Assembly (NCBI GenBank): GCA_965208525.1
Contig: OZ242340.1
Location: 2,480,001-2,544,000, forward strand
Direction of reading: 5' to 3'
DNA from: VXYL01 sp965208525
GTDB lineage: Bacteria > Pseudomonadota > Gammaproteobacteria > Pseudomonadales > Azotimanducaceae
DNA: 64,000 nt
The notes below the pieces were generated by a model. It did no database searches and was not told where the DNA came from. It was given only the letters and a program-made list of their open reading frames with translations. The position numbers were made by a program, and so were the translations under genes. The number at the start of each line of letters is the position of its first letter. The first letter of the stretch is position 1. Shown here in pieces: positions 25,495 to 34,717 of this stretch.

Positions 25495-25539
25495 CTCGTA
25501 GGCGGTTCGAGCTCGAACCGGAGCTTGCCGCCCTACGAG
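25495..25539. terminator. Nested inverted repeat between convergent genes
   Basis: The outer arms CTCGTAGG-C-GG and CCGCC-CTACGAG enclose a perfect inner palindrome CGGTTCGAGCTCGAACCG. It lies between the VOC gene and the end of the Rieske gene and includes that gene's stop codon. The symmetry suits a bidirectional terminator or cruciform, although there is no clear T-run. Confidence 0.5.
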
Positions 25540-26714
25540 TTCTCCACCTGCAGCAACGGGCGTCCCAGGCCCTTGCGGTGGGCGTTGTGGTAGTGGTGAA
25601 GCGCCGGCTCGTTGCGACCGAACAAGAAGTGCTCGTGGATGCCTGCCTCCGCGCACGCCTGCGTGGAGGCGGCCATCACGTAGTCCTCCCCTTGAATCAC
25701 GCTGTTGAAGCCGGCAAACCGTTCCCGCGGGTCCGTGCCGGTGCGGCGGAAGAAGTCGGCGGCGTTTGGCGTCAGGTACACGCTGTGTGCCGTGCGGGAG
25801 CGGCCGGTGCCGTCAGGAAACATGCGCAGCACGTCGACGACGCCTATGTCCACCAGGAAAATCGTGTTCGGATAGACGAAATACACGCATAGTGTCATCT
25901 GTCGGAACGGCCACTGGTCGCGGTCCGGTACGGCCTTGGCGACTTCCTCGAAGTTCGAGCGGGCGAACACCATGCGGTAGTTCAGGCCCATCACGTCGTG
26001 CGTCTGCAAGTTGCCGTGAAAGCCCGGCCCCAGCGTGTCGCGGTGCAGCACGGGGAAGTGGTAGTTCTCGCCGAAGGTGTCGATGGCGAGCTTCCAGTTC
26101 ACGTCCGCTTCGAGCACTTGCGTGGCCGCGTGTTGATAGTCGCCGAGACCCCAGCTCTGCATGTCGTCCGCGAGCTCGCCGAAGCAGGCATCGACGTCGA
26201 TCGATTCTTGGGAGTGCGGGTTGGGGATTACCCAGAGCGTGCCGTGTTTCTCCGCACTGGGGAGCTCCACCAGACCATGCTGGCCCCGGTCGATACCGCC
26301 AAAGCTGTCGGCACGGTTGACGGCAATCAGGTCGCCGCGCATGTTGTATGTCCACGCGTGGAACGGGCAACTCACGCGGGGCCGCTGGCCGCGTCCATCC
26401 GGAACCACCTGCGCCCCGCGATGCCGGCAGGCATTGGCGAAAGCATGGAACTGGCCGTCCTCGTCGCGCGTCATCAGGATGGGCAATCCGCTCTGGCTAT
26501 CCGCCCAGTAGGTGCCTGGCTTCGGCAGGTCGCACGAAAGCCCAGTGAAGAGTGGAGTCTCGCGGAAGAAGACCTCCTGCTCCTGCGCCAGCAGATCCGG
26601 GCACGTGAAGTCGGAAGCGGGCGAGCGCATCACGCCGTCGGCAAAGGCGGTGCGGCCCGTGGCAATGCCGTCCTCCAGAATGTCGAGGAGTCGAAGCTGT
26701 TCGTCCTTGCGCAT
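25533..26714 (-). CDS. Rieske non-haem iron oxygenase, alpha subunit type
   Basis: A 393-residue ring-hydroxylating/demethylating oxygenase. The Rieske [2Fe-2S] ligands are Cys96-x-His98 ('CRHRG') and Cys116-x-x-His119 ('CPFHAW'). The mononuclear iron site shows His219 and His224 in 'GENYHFPVLH'. The ATG at 26714 begins 'MRKDEQLRLLDILEDG'. No ferredoxin or reductase gene is adjacent, so it must borrow electron donors. 'Aromatic ring' is only the family name; many relatives demethylate betaines or other small amines. It ends within a nested inverted repeat shared with the convergent VOC gene. Confidence 0.9.
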   Translation of the reverse strand: MRKDEQLRLLDILEDGIATGRTAFADGVMRSPASDFTCPDLLAQEQEVFFRETPLFTGLSCDLPKPGTYWADSQSGLPILMTRDEDGQFHAFANACRHRGAQVVPDGRGQRPRVSCPFHAWTYNMRGDLIAVNRADSFGGIDRGQHGLVELPSAEKHGTLWVIPNPHSQESIDVDACFGELADDMQSWGLGDYQHAATQVLEADVNWKLAIDTFGENYHFPVLHRDTLGPGFHGNLQTHDVMGLNYRMVFARSNFEEVAKAVPDRDQWPFRQMTLCVYFVYPNTIFLVDIGVVDVLRMFPDGTGRSRTAHSVYLTPNAADFFRRTGTDPRERFAGFNSVIQGEDYVMAASTQACAEAGIHEHFLFGRNEPALHHYHNAHRKGLGRPLLQVENS

Positions 26715-26814
26715 CGTGCGTACCTGTCCTGCAGCTCGTTCGAGCGTCGTTGAAGAAATCGTGGTGGTGTTGCGAGGCCCGTGCCCCACTCGGGGCGGTC
26801 CGCAACGGGCCGCG

Positions 26815-28611
26815 TCAGTCCACCTCCGCTGCCCGCCGCCGCTCTTGGCGCACAACGGCCTCGCGGTAGCCATCGTACCAGCGATTTTGCCGAAGAATCG
26901 TCCGCGCTGTCCGCGGTTGCCGTATGTCGCCGTCCAGCGCCAACGACGCAAGCGAGTCCGCACTGGAGGCTGGACAGGTGCCCGTTTGCATGTAGCCGAG
27001 CGCCGCCGCCAGCCGCGCCTCCCCCGGATCGCCCAGCAGGTGGTCGAAGTCATCCGCCACGAAGCATCCGGGCACTTCCCAAGGTTCGGTTCCACCCCCG
27101 GCGACGGGCACGAAGCCGTCGGCGAAGTCGCCGAAACCCTTTTCGTTCACGCTCTTGAACTGGATCGAGAAATAGGTCGTGCCGCAGTTGTCCGCCGGCA
27201 GGAAGCCATAGGGCTTGCCGCAGGTGGCGCCGCCGATCAGGATCACCTCCACGTCGATCCCGCGCAAGCCGTTGATGATGGACTCGCTGGCCGAACAGGT
27301 GCGCCCACTGCCCAGGATGAACACTCGGGTGAGGTCAAGGCTCGGCAACGGTCGATCGTTGCGGTCGGTGTCGATGAACGGGAACGCCTCGTTGCGGTGC
27401 GACTGCTTGTCGTTGTACTCCAAGCCGTCGAAGACCTTCCCGCTCGATGCCGGCCCCGCGATCATGTAACCAAGGCCGGCTGCGATGTAGAGCAGACCAC
27501 CGCCGTTGTATCGCAAGTCGAGCACCAAATCCTCCACCCCCTCGTCCCGGAACCGCCGCACCGCTGTTGCAAGCTCCCCTTCTGCGACGCGGTTGTGGTC
27601 GTGGAACGCCATGTAGCCCACCTTATGTCCGGCGTGCTCCAGCACGGTGTCGTTCTGTACCGGGTCGGCCGCGACCTCTTCCGCCGCCAGCACCACCGTC
27701 CGCTCCGCGTCCGCACTCGCACCGAGGTCGCGAACGACGAACTCGTGCGTCTCGCCAGGCTCGTCCGGAAAGAGCCCGGCGTTGAGCACGTCGGCCGAGC
27801 CATCGCGCACCAAGGCGCCGTCGATGGCGATGATGTGTGCGCCCCGGGTGAGCCCCGCATGCGTTGCCGGAGCGTCCGGTTCGGTGAAGGCGATGCGGAT
27901 TTCGCGCGGAGGTCGTGACGCGACGATGGCCCATTCGGCGCCGTAGCCCACCGCCACGCCACTGTCGCGAGCGCGTCGGTACTCCTCCGTTTCCCAGGTG
28001 AAGTGGAACTGATCCTTGTCCCGGCCACTCGGCGTGGTGGCGAAAGTACGCATCAGGTCGAAATACTCCGGGGTGTCGTGATCGATGGGGTCCACATCGA
28101 CGATTTCGTCGTACCAGAGGTACTCCTCGTTGCTCCAGGAGCGAATCCAGTTGTTCTCGTAGGCCACCGAGCCCTCGAGATCCGGGAAGGCTCGGCCCGA
28201 GGAATCGACGCCGGTGCGAGGATTGGCGCAATAGGCGGCGAAGTCTGTGGATGCGCGGAAAACGCTCGTCTGGATGGAGCGGCTGGCATCGAGCGGATGT
28301 TCGTCGATGACATCTTCTGCACCGTCGTTGTCGTCGTCTAGGTCGCCGTTGTCGCCGGCACCATCGCCGTCGCTGTCAATGGTTTCGCTGGCGTCGTTGG
28401 GAAAGGCATCCGCGTTGTCGCCCACGCCGTCGTTGTCGGAATCTTGGGTCTCGCTGGCGTCGCGGGGAAACGCGTCGAGGCTGTCGGACACGCCATCGCC
28501 GTCGGTATCCGGATCACTGCTGCCGCCACCGCCGCAACCGGCAAGGGTAAGGGCGAACCCGATGGCCACGGCCAAGCGGCAGAGGCGATATGGGTGGCTG
28601 CAAGAGCGCAT
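26815..28611 (-). CDS. S41 peptidase lipoprotein with Ca-binding repeats
   Basis: A 598-residue lipoprotein: leader with lipobox 'LTLAGC' (Cys26), then Asp-rich thrombospondin-3-like repeats at about 34-105 ('DTDGDGVSDSLDAFP' repeated three times), which should bind calcium. A PDZ-like region lies mid-protein ('AGLTRGAHIIAIDGALV') and a C-terminal S41 (tail-specific/Tsp) domain follows, with nucleophile region 'GSGRTCSASESIINGL' and Lys in 'GGATCGKPYG'. The combination of TSP3 repeats with an S41 protease is uncommon but known in marine bacteria. The ATG at 28611 is favoured because it begins the signal peptide directly. Confidence 0.88.
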   Translation of the reverse strand: MRSCSHPYRLCRLAVAIGFALTLAGCGGGGSSDPDTDGDGVSDSLDAFPRDASETQDSDNDGVGDNADAFPNDASETIDSDGDGAGDNGDLDDDNDGAEDVIDEHPLDASRSIQTSVFRASTDFAAYCANPRTGVDSSGRAFPDLEGSVAYENNWIRSWSNEEYLWYDEIVDVDPIDHDTPEYFDLMRTFATTPSGRDKDQFHFTWETEEYRRARDSGVAVGYGAEWAIVASRPPREIRIAFTEPDAPATHAGLTRGAHIIAIDGALVRDGSADVLNAGLFPDEPGETHEFVVRDLGASADAERTVVLAAEEVAADPVQNDTVLEHAGHKVGYMAFHDHNRVAEGELATAVRRFRDEGVEDLVLDLRYNGGGLLYIAAGLGYMIAGPASSGKVFDGLEYNDKQSHRNEAFPFIDTDRNDRPLPSLDLTRVFILGSGRTCSASESIINGLRGIDVEVILIGGATCGKPYGFLPADNCGTTYFSIQFKSVNEKGFGDFADGFVPVAGGGTEPWEVPGCFVADDFDHLLGDPGEARLAAALGYMQTGTCPASSADSLASLALDGDIRQPRTARTILRQNRWYDGYREAVVRQERRRAAEVD

Positions 28612-28763
28612 GTCTTCTGCTCCTATTGGCGGGCGACTACGAGCCATGTCCACTGGCTTTCACACCGTGGCCGTGCGGCCCGAAGCATAAAGCGCGGCGA
28701 GTCGATGGCAAGGCACGGAGGGCAAGTCCTGTAGGATGCGGAGCCAGCCAAGGGGAGCTGCAC

Positions 28764-29627
28764 ATGACCTACGAGTGCTTTGATGTGGAAGTGAAGGATC
28801 GGATCGCGCACATCGTGCTGTCGCGGCCGGCGAAGCGGAACAGCATGACGCCGGCCTTCTGGCGCGAGTTGCCCGAGATCGTCACCGAGATCGACGCCGC
28901 CGCCGAGGCGCGGGTGATCGTAGTCTCCTCTACGGGGCCGCACTTCACGGCCGGTCTCGACATCAGCCACCTGCGGCAAGGCGGCGGCAACGGACAGGAT
29001 CGCCCGGATGCCGAGGCTGAGGCGCGGGAGGCGGTTCGCCACGGCGCTCGTTTCTACGACAACACGCGGCGGCTGCAGGGCAGCTTCTCGGCGCTGGAGA
29101 ACTGCCGCCTGCCGGTGCTCGCGGCGATTCAGGGCGGCTGCATCGGGGGCGGCGTGGACATGGTCACCGCCTGCGACATGCGCTACGCCACGGAAGATGC
29201 GTTCCTCACCGTGTTCGAGATCAATGTCGGCATCACCGCCGATGTCGGTACCTTCCCGCGCCTAGTGAAGCTCATCCCGGAGGGCATCGTGCGCGAGCTT
29301 GCCTACACCGGGCGCCGCATGTCGGCCGTCGAGGCGAAGGAAGTGGGCCTCGTCAACCGCGTCTTCCGAGACCAAGACGCGATGCTCGAAGGGGTGTTCG
29401 AGATCGCTCGCGAAATCGCCGCCAAGCCGCCGCTCGCGCTATATGGCTGCAAGCGCATGATCAACTACTCCCGCGACCACACGACCGCAGACGGCCTCGA
29501 CTACATCTCGATCTGGAACGCCTCTTTCCTGCAACCGGCAGAAATGCGCGAAGCGGTAATGGCCAATCAGGAGAAGCGCACCGGCGAGTTCGTGGACCTG
29601 CCGCCGCTGCCGCACAGCGCCGGGTGA
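28764..29627 (+). CDS. Crotonase; dienoyl-CoA isomerase-like (ECH1 type)
   Basis: A 287-residue enoyl-CoA hydratase/isomerase superfamily protein. The segment 'GGCIGGGVDMVTACDMRYA' followed by 'FEINVGITADVGTFPRL' matches delta3,5-delta2,4-dienoyl-CoA isomerase: Asp132, Glu152 and Asp160 fall at the spacing of the catalytic Asp176/Glu196/Asp204 of rat ECH1. This enzyme moves double bonds in unsaturated fatty acid beta-oxidation. The ATG at 28764 is preceded by AAGGGGAG. It stands alone, without other beta-oxidation genes beside it. Ordinary enoyl-CoA hydratase is less likely because its second Glu is replaced. Confidence 0.88.
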   Translation: MTYECFDVEVKDRIAHIVLSRPAKRNSMTPAFWRELPEIVTEIDAAAEARVIVVSSTGPHFTAGLDISHLRQGGGNGQDRPDAEAEAREAVRHGARFYDNTRRLQGSFSALENCRLPVLAAIQGGCIGGGVDMVTACDMRYATEDAFLTVFEINVGITADVGTFPRLVKLIPEGIVRELAYTGRRMSAVEAKEVGLVNRVFRDQDAMLEGVFEIAREIAAKPPLALYGCKRMINYSRDHTTADGLDYISIWNASFLQPAEMREAVMANQEKRTGEFVDLPPLPHSAG

Positions 29628-29785
29628 GGCCGAGGGCGCAGCAACCAACGTCCGGAATGTGCAACCAGCCCTCTCCGCGCGAGACGGGCCTGCTCGCAGT
29701 CGGGCAAGGGCCTGTTCCCCACCCGACGGTCCGCTAGCCGCACATGCTATGGTTCCGAGTCCTCCCAACCAATCAAGAGGCACCC

Positions 29786-30232
29786 ATGGGCACCGTATTG
29801 AACGCCGACGATTTCGCCGGCGCGCGCGCCGTTCGGTCGGCGACGCTCAAGGAACTCGGCGTCGCGCCAATCTGCATGGCGCCGGGGGACGAGGACGCCG
29901 GCCACAGTCACACGGTCGTTGAGGAAATCGTCATCGTCCAGAAGGGCGAGGGGCGCATCCAGATCGAGAATGAAACCTATGATCTCTGCCCAGGATCGGT
30001 CGCGGTTGTGCCGGCCGGCCAGTTCCACGCCATGTGCAATCCTGGCAAGGAGAACTTCGAGGCCGTCGCCATCTTCAACTCCAACGTTGATCGCGATGCC
30101 GTGGTGCTGAAGACGCGGGAACAGCACTTCGGGGAAGCGGAAAGCGACGAGACCGACGTGGACGCGCTGAAGGCCGAAATCGCCGAGCTCGGCAAGGCGG
30201 TGCGCAGGTTGCAGAGGAAACTCGCCAAGTAG
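29786..30232 (+). CDS. Small cupin protein with C-terminal coiled coil
   Basis: A 148-residue protein with one cupin domain: 'DAGHSHTVVEEIVIVQKGEG' supplies motif 1 (His, His, Glu) and 'AVVPAGQFHAMCNPG' supplies motif 2 (His). A short heptad-rich helix ends the chain ('DALKAEIAELGKAVRRLQRKL'-like), which may drive oligomerisation. Cupins of this size are enzymes or ligand sensors; the substrate is unknown. ATG at 29786 is used; the longer form is out of keeping with the family start. A 75-nt gap separates it from the convergent CaiB-type gene. Confidence 0.82.
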   Translation: MGTVLNADDFAGARAVRSATLKELGVAPICMAPGDEDAGHSHTVVEEIVIVQKGEGRIQIENETYDLCPGSVAVVPAGQFHAMCNPGKENFEAVAIFNSNVDRDAVVLKTREQHFGEAESDETDVDALKAEIAELGKAVRRLQRKLAK

Positions 30233-30307
30233 GAGAACGCTCCTGCGTCGTCCGGCGGGGCAACCGTGTCAACGCAATCGGACGGATTGGTTGCCTGCCC
30301 TTGCCCG

Positions 30308-32704
30308 TCAGCGCGGCGGCTTGTCCACGATCACGCCGGATTCGGCAAGTTCCGTGATGCGGCCTTGACCGTAGCCGAGCCATTGCGACAGCACCGCTGC
30401 GTTGTCCTGGCCGAGCCTTGGGCAGGGGCGCCAGTCTTCGCTGCCGATGCCGGACATGTGGATGGGGTTGCCGGGCATGGGCGTTGGCCCGGGCTCCAAC
30501 GGGACGAAGAAGCCGCGATGTTGCACTTGGCTGTCGGCCGTCATATCTGGGGTGGTGTTGACGGCGCCGGATGGTACGCCGGCCGCTTGTAGCTCCCTCG
30601 TGGCGACCTGCTTCTCCCGCGTGCTGGTCCATGCCGTGACGGCGGAGTCGATGGCGTCGTGGCGGTGGCGGCGCGCATTCAGGTCCCAGTCGGGGTTCAA
30701 TCCACCAAGCAGCGCACACAAGGCGCGCCAGTCTGCGGCGTTGCGGCAGCCGAGTGCGAGCCAATTGTCCTCTCCCGCGCAGCGATAGACGCCGTGCGGT
30801 GCCATCTCGGGATGTCGATTGCCGAGGCGCGGAGCTAGGCCACCAAGCTGATGCTCGATGAGCCAAGGCCCGCACAGCGCCACGCCGCCCTCATGCAACG
30901 CAAGCTCGACGAACGCTCCCTTGCCCGTCCGTTGGCGGCGGCGCAACGCCGTCATCACGGCGGCTGCAGCGTTCACGGCCGTGATGGCGTCCATGAGTGC
31001 CATGGCGGTGTTGCGCGGCTCGTCCGCGCCGTAGCCCATGACGGTGGTAAGGCCGGACATCGGCTCTACGCTGGGCCCGAACGCCACGCGGTCGCGCCAG
31101 GGGCCGCTTCTGCCGTAGCCGGGTGCCGTCACGCAAATGAGCCTTGGATTGGCTTCCTGCAAGCGATCGTGGTCGAGTCCGAGCGCCGGCATGGCGCGGG
31201 CGCTGAAGTTCTCGATCACCACATCGGCCACGGCCACGAGTTGCAGAAAGGTCGCCCGCCCCGCATCGGTCTTGAGGTCCAGAGCCAAGCTGCGCTTGTT
31301 CCGTTGCAGCTTGACGAACACGGCATTGGCATTCCACGGCTCGTCGCTTGGCCCGCCGCCTATCCAGCCGCCGATGGGAGTTGCGCCACGATATTCGCGC
31401 GGACCCCGCCCCATCGGCCGCTCCACCTTCACAACCGCGGCGCCGAGATCGGCGAGGAAACGCGTTGCCAACGGACCAGCCCAAACGTGGGTCAGGTCGA
31501 GAATGCGCACGCCGTTCAGGGGGCCAGTGCACAATCCGTCGCCTTGGTCGCCTGCTTGCAGGGAGTTGCCGAGCGTGGCCCCGCCGGTGCGCTGCGAAGC
31601 CTGCTGCGCGACCGCGCAGCTCGCGGCTTCGGAGCGAGGCCGGAACCCTTTCGACTTCGCCTGCGGCGACCCAAGCTGCCGCACAGGATTCGGTTCGCCG
31701 TGCACCACCCAGCCTGGCCGTGGCGAAAGGACCTCCCGTTCACCGTCAGTCACCTGTTGCCACACATCGCGCTCGCGCAAGTGCTCGGTCCTTAACACCT
31801 CCTCGAAATCCAGCACCACGCCAAGCGGAAAGCGATACTCGCTGGCACGCCGAAGCATCTCCTCCCGCGTTAGCGGCAGCACGGCCCGGGCGATGATGGC
31901 GTGCAGCGCATCGCGGTTTTCCATCCTGAGTTCGTTGCTCGTGAAACGCTCGTCGAGCACGAGTTCCGGCATCCCGAGCCCCGTGGCGAAGGCGTCCCAG
32001 AAACCGGGCACGATGTTGATGTACATCCATCCGTCGGCGCAGCGGAACATGTTGGTGGGCGGCACCGACCAGAAGTCGTTGCCGTGACGCGACCGAATGC
32101 GCCCCGCGCAGTGCCACATCACGGTGGTGAACTGGCTGAGCGCCATCACCGTCTCCAGCATGCCGACGTCGATCGTGTTGCGCTGGCCGGCGAGACGACA
32201 GGCGTTCGCTGCCGTGAAGGCAAGCCCGCCACTTTGAAACTCGACGTAGTGACCCGGCAACGACAACGGCGCCCGCTCGGGATCGCCCATCAGATTGGTG
32301 TAGCCACCCATCGCCAGAAGAGTGTGAGGCGTTGCCCGCCAGTTGCGTTTGGGCCCGGTGCGGCCAAAGGGCGTGATTGCCAGCTTCACCGGTGCATCCC
32401 AGTCGTCGAAACCGAGCGCTGTCACCGCATCCGCAGTTTCACCCTCCACCACGACGACGTCCGCCTGGGCCGCAAGCTCGCGGAGCCGCAAGCGCCGCTC
32501 TTCTCCGCCCCGCCCCGATTCCCGACGCTTCTCGGCGTGCAGAAAGAGGTCGAGCGCCACAGGACCCGTCCAGGCCGGCACGGCATCGACGCACTCAACG
32601 CGCACAACGTCACACCCCGCCTGCGCAAAGAGCCGCCCGCAAAACCCCGCCGCATAGCCGCCAATCTCAAGAACCCGATCCAAAGCTCCCCCACGAGCCA
32701 CCAA
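30308..32704 (-). CDS. Tandem CaiB/BaiF (family III) CoA-transferase
   Basis: A 798-residue protein with two family III CoA-transferase domains in tandem. The N-terminal copy (about 1-390) starts 'LDRVLEIGGYAAGFCGRLFA' and the C-terminal copy (about 400-798) starts 'GVRILDLTHVWAGPLATRF', each reproducing the family's 'G-x-RVLDL-x-AGP' entry; later 'GYGRSGPWRDR' and 'GNRHPEMAPHGVY' are typical. Family III enzymes swap CoA between acyl-CoA and free acids (formyl-CoA, carnitine, bile acid types). The first copy seems more degenerate around its active site, so it may be structural. The start is TTG 32704 or GTG 32701. Confidence 0.88.
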   Translation of the reverse strand: MVARGGALDRVLEIGGYAAGFCGRLFAQAGCDVVRVECVDAVPAWTGPVALDLFLHAEKRRESGRGGEERRLRLRELAAQADVVVVEGETADAVTALGFDDWDAPVKLAITPFGRTGPKRNWRATPHTLLAMGGYTNLMGDPERAPLSLPGHYVEFQSGGLAFTAANACRLAGQRNTIDVGMLETVMALSQFTTVMWHCAGRIRSRHGNDFWSVPPTNMFRCADGWMYINIVPGFWDAFATGLGMPELVLDERFTSNELRMENRDALHAIIARAVLPLTREEMLRRASEYRFPLGVVLDFEEVLRTEHLRERDVWQQVTDGEREVLSPRPGWVVHGEPNPVRQLGSPQAKSKGFRPRSEAASCAVAQQASQRTGGATLGNSLQAGDQGDGLCTGPLNGVRILDLTHVWAGPLATRFLADLGAAVVKVERPMGRGPREYRGATPIGGWIGGGPSDEPWNANAVFVKLQRNKRSLALDLKTDAGRATFLQLVAVADVVIENFSARAMPALGLDHDRLQEANPRLICVTAPGYGRSGPWRDRVAFGPSVEPMSGLTTVMGYGADEPRNTAMALMDAITAVNAAAAVMTALRRRQRTGKGAFVELALHEGGVALCGPWLIEHQLGGLAPRLGNRHPEMAPHGVYRCAGEDNWLALGCRNAADWRALCALLGGLNPDWDLNARRHRHDAIDSAVTAWTSTREKQVATRELQAAGVPSGAVNTTPDMTADSQVQHRGFFVPLEPGPTPMPGNPIHMSGIGSEDWRPCPRLGQDNAAVLSQWLGYGQGRITELAESGVIVDKPPR

Positions 32705-32777
32705 TCAAGCGCGGCATCATACGTCGCCAAATGGCAGGGCAAGCCTGACTTGCCACCACCGAAGCGGCGGCGCAGTC

Positions 32778-33638
32778 CTATGCGTGCAACCAGTCCGGGT
32801 CAGTTGCCGCCAAGAGTGGGGGTGGGCGGGGGCTTGTGGGGATGCTTCGGTAGCCGACGTCGATCAGGTAGAGGCCCTGGGCAGGTGCGGTGGGTGGCGC
32901 CCGGCGGCGGTCTCGGCCGGCCAAGAGTTCGGCGGGAGCACCTTGTGGGAGGGCGCTGCGGCCGACGGCGAGCAACGCGCCCACGATGTTGCGCACCATG
33001 CGCAGGACGAAGGCGTTGGCTTGGATGTCGATGGCGACAAAGCTGCCGATGCGGCGCACGCGCAGGTGGTGGATGCAGCGCCAGGGCGAGCGCGATTGGC
33101 AGGCGGCGGCGCGGAAGGCGGAGAAGTCGTGCTCGCCGATCAGCGGCAGGGCGGCCTGCTGCATGGCGGTTTCGTCGAGCGACTGTTGCACCCAGGTGCA
33201 GAGGCCGCGGCTGATGACCGGGCGCGTCGAGCCGTCCTGGATGACATAGACGTAGCGCCTCCATCGGGCGTCAAAGCGAGCGCTGAAGCCCGCCGGCAAC
33301 GTCCGGCACCAGACAACGCCCAAGCCGTCGGGAGTCAGGCTGGTGACGCCCATGCGCCAGGCGTCCTCGGTACGCACTGCGTTCGCGGTGAAGCTCACGA
33401 CCTGTTGCGTCGCATGAACGCCTGCGTCGGTGCGGCCGGCGGCGACGAGTCTTGCCGCGCTAGGGGATTGGTTGCCGACGCGGGCGATCGCCTGCTCGAG
33501 CGCACCCTGCACCGTGGCCACGCCCGCTTGCGATTGCAGGCCGTGGAAGCAGCGACCGTCGTACTCGACGCCGAACACAGCCGAGTACGTGTTCGGCGGG
33601 GACTCCACCGCGGTCGCGGCATCGCCCGGCCCGTTCAC
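32778..33638 (-). CDS. truA: tRNA pseudouridine(38-40) synthase
   Basis: A 286-residue TruA, which forms pseudouridine at positions 38-40 of the tRNA anticodon stem. The catalytic Asp71 lies in 'AGRTDAGVHATQQVVSF', and 'SFSAF-like HDFSAFRAAAC' and 'QANAFVLRMVRNIVGALL' are standard later motifs. The GTG start overlaps the stop of the upstream FimV-like gene (GTGA), as in an operon. The order leuCDB-asd-fimV-truA is the classical gammaproteobacterial arrangement. Confidence 0.95.
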   Translation of the reverse strand: MNGPGDAATAVESPPNTYSAVFGVEYDGRCFHGLQSQAGVATVQGALEQAIARVGNQSPSAARLVAAGRTDAGVHATQQVVSFTANAVRTEDAWRMGVTSLTPDGLGVVWCRTLPAGFSARFDARWRRYVYVIQDGSTRPVISRGLCTWVQQSLDETAMQQAALPLIGEHDFSAFRAAACQSRSPWRCIHHLRVRRIGSFVAIDIQANAFVLRMVRNIVGALLAVGRSALPQGAPAELLAGRDRRRAPPTAPAQGLYLIDVGYRSIPTSPRPPPLLAATDPDWLHA

Positions 33639-34717
33639 ATTCGCTGCAGCAGTTCCGCCGCGGCGGCGCGTTGCTCGGGGTTGCCTTGCGCCGAGATTTC
33701 CTTCAGCACTTCGTTGGCGCTGTCGGCATCGCCGATGTCGATGTATGCGCGTGCCAGTTCCAGCTTCACGGCCACGGGATCGCCTTCGACGGTCTCAATG
33801 GCGGCATCGAGGTCGTCAGGCGCTGACGTTGTCGGCGTCGAGGGGCTCGAGGCGACGGCCGCAGGCGCGGCCACGGTTCGCACGCGGCTCGCCAGCCGAT
33901 CCATCGGCGATGCGACGGGTTCTGACGTCACTGCGGGCACCGCACGTCGCTGCCAGCGCCGCCAGCCGGCACTGCCACCGACCCCAAGCAGAAGGCCGAG
34001 CAGAAGGGCAACGGCAGGCAGCAAAACGGGTGGCCGGGCAGGGCGACCGGCGGCGGCTTGCCTTGGCTGAGGGCGAGAAGGCTCCGCCATGTCCGGCCTC
34101 TCTTGCACCCGCAGCGAGTTGTTCTCTTCCAGAAGGCGGTCGCGCTCACTCGCCACGCGAGCATGTGCCTCGACACCACGCGCAACTTCCGATCGCAGTT
34201 CATCGATCTCGGCCGTCAAGCGCTCAATGGTCGCGGCCGCGTCGGCGCTGGGGAGCGCCGTAGCAGTCGCGTCGTCGGTCGGGACCCGGTTCGGGGGCGC
34301 GACTGCGGCGGGAACCGGCGCTGCAACGCGGTCTCGTTCCGCTTCCACCGGCGCATCCAGCCAAGGCAATGCCAGTCGTGCTCCGGCTCGCAGCTGGCTT
34401 GGGTTTCCGTCGGTGAAGGCGCTTGGATTGGCGCGGACAATCGCGAGCATCGTCTCCTCGATCGACACATCGTCGCGGCGTACCTCTCGGGCGATGCTCC
34501 AAAGCGTGTCGGTGCCGCCGACCACGACATGCCTGACAGGCTCACCGGAGCCGCTTTCGGCACCGAGCGTGGGTGAAGCAAGCATCATCATTGAGGCGGA
34601 GAGCGCACACGTCCGTCGTGCCGTGACGCGCCCAAGGAACCTTGCGCAACGGGCGCTGGAAGGTAGGTGCCCCCTCCCAGGGAGGCTTGGCCGAGCGTGT
34701 CGCCTCAGGCAGCCCAT
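33635..34717 (-). CDS. fimV: Short FimV-like protein (LysM and FimV C-terminal motif)
   Basis: A 360-residue FimV relative. After a long signal sequence ('ALSASMMMLASPTLGAESG') it has a LysM-type peptidoglycan-binding region ('GGTDTLWSIAREVRRDDVS', about 68-120), a coiled coil (about 165-205), one TM helix (about 235-253, 'LLPAVALLLGLLLGVG') and the FimV C-terminal motif 'VKLELARAYIDIGDADSA'. In Pseudomonas FimV is about 900 residues and organises type IV pili and polar proteins; this one lacks most of the acidic repeat region. The ATG at 34717 overlaps the asd stop as TGATG. Confidence 0.85.
   Translation of the reverse strand: MGCLRRHARPSLPGRGHLPSSARCARFLGRVTARRTCALSASMMMLASPTLGAESGSGEPVRHVVVGGTDTLWSIAREVRRDDVSIEETMLAIVRANPSAFTDGNPSQLRAGARLALPWLDAPVEAERDRVAAPVPAAVAPPNRVPTDDATATALPSADAAATIERLTAEIDELRSEVARGVEAHARVASERDRLLEENNSLRVQERPDMAEPSRPQPRQAAAGRPARPPVLLPAVALLLGLLLGVGGSAGWRRWQRRAVPAVTSEPVASPMDRLASRVRTVAAPAAVASSPSTPTTSAPDDLDAAIETVEGDPVAVKLELARAYIDIGDADSANEVLKEISAQGNPEQRAAAAELLQRM

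Noticed and set aside
25495..25539. tRNA-like element (GGTTCGA-containing)
   Set aside because: The TPsiC-like string belongs to a perfect palindrome with no acceptor stem, D arm or anticodon arm around it.
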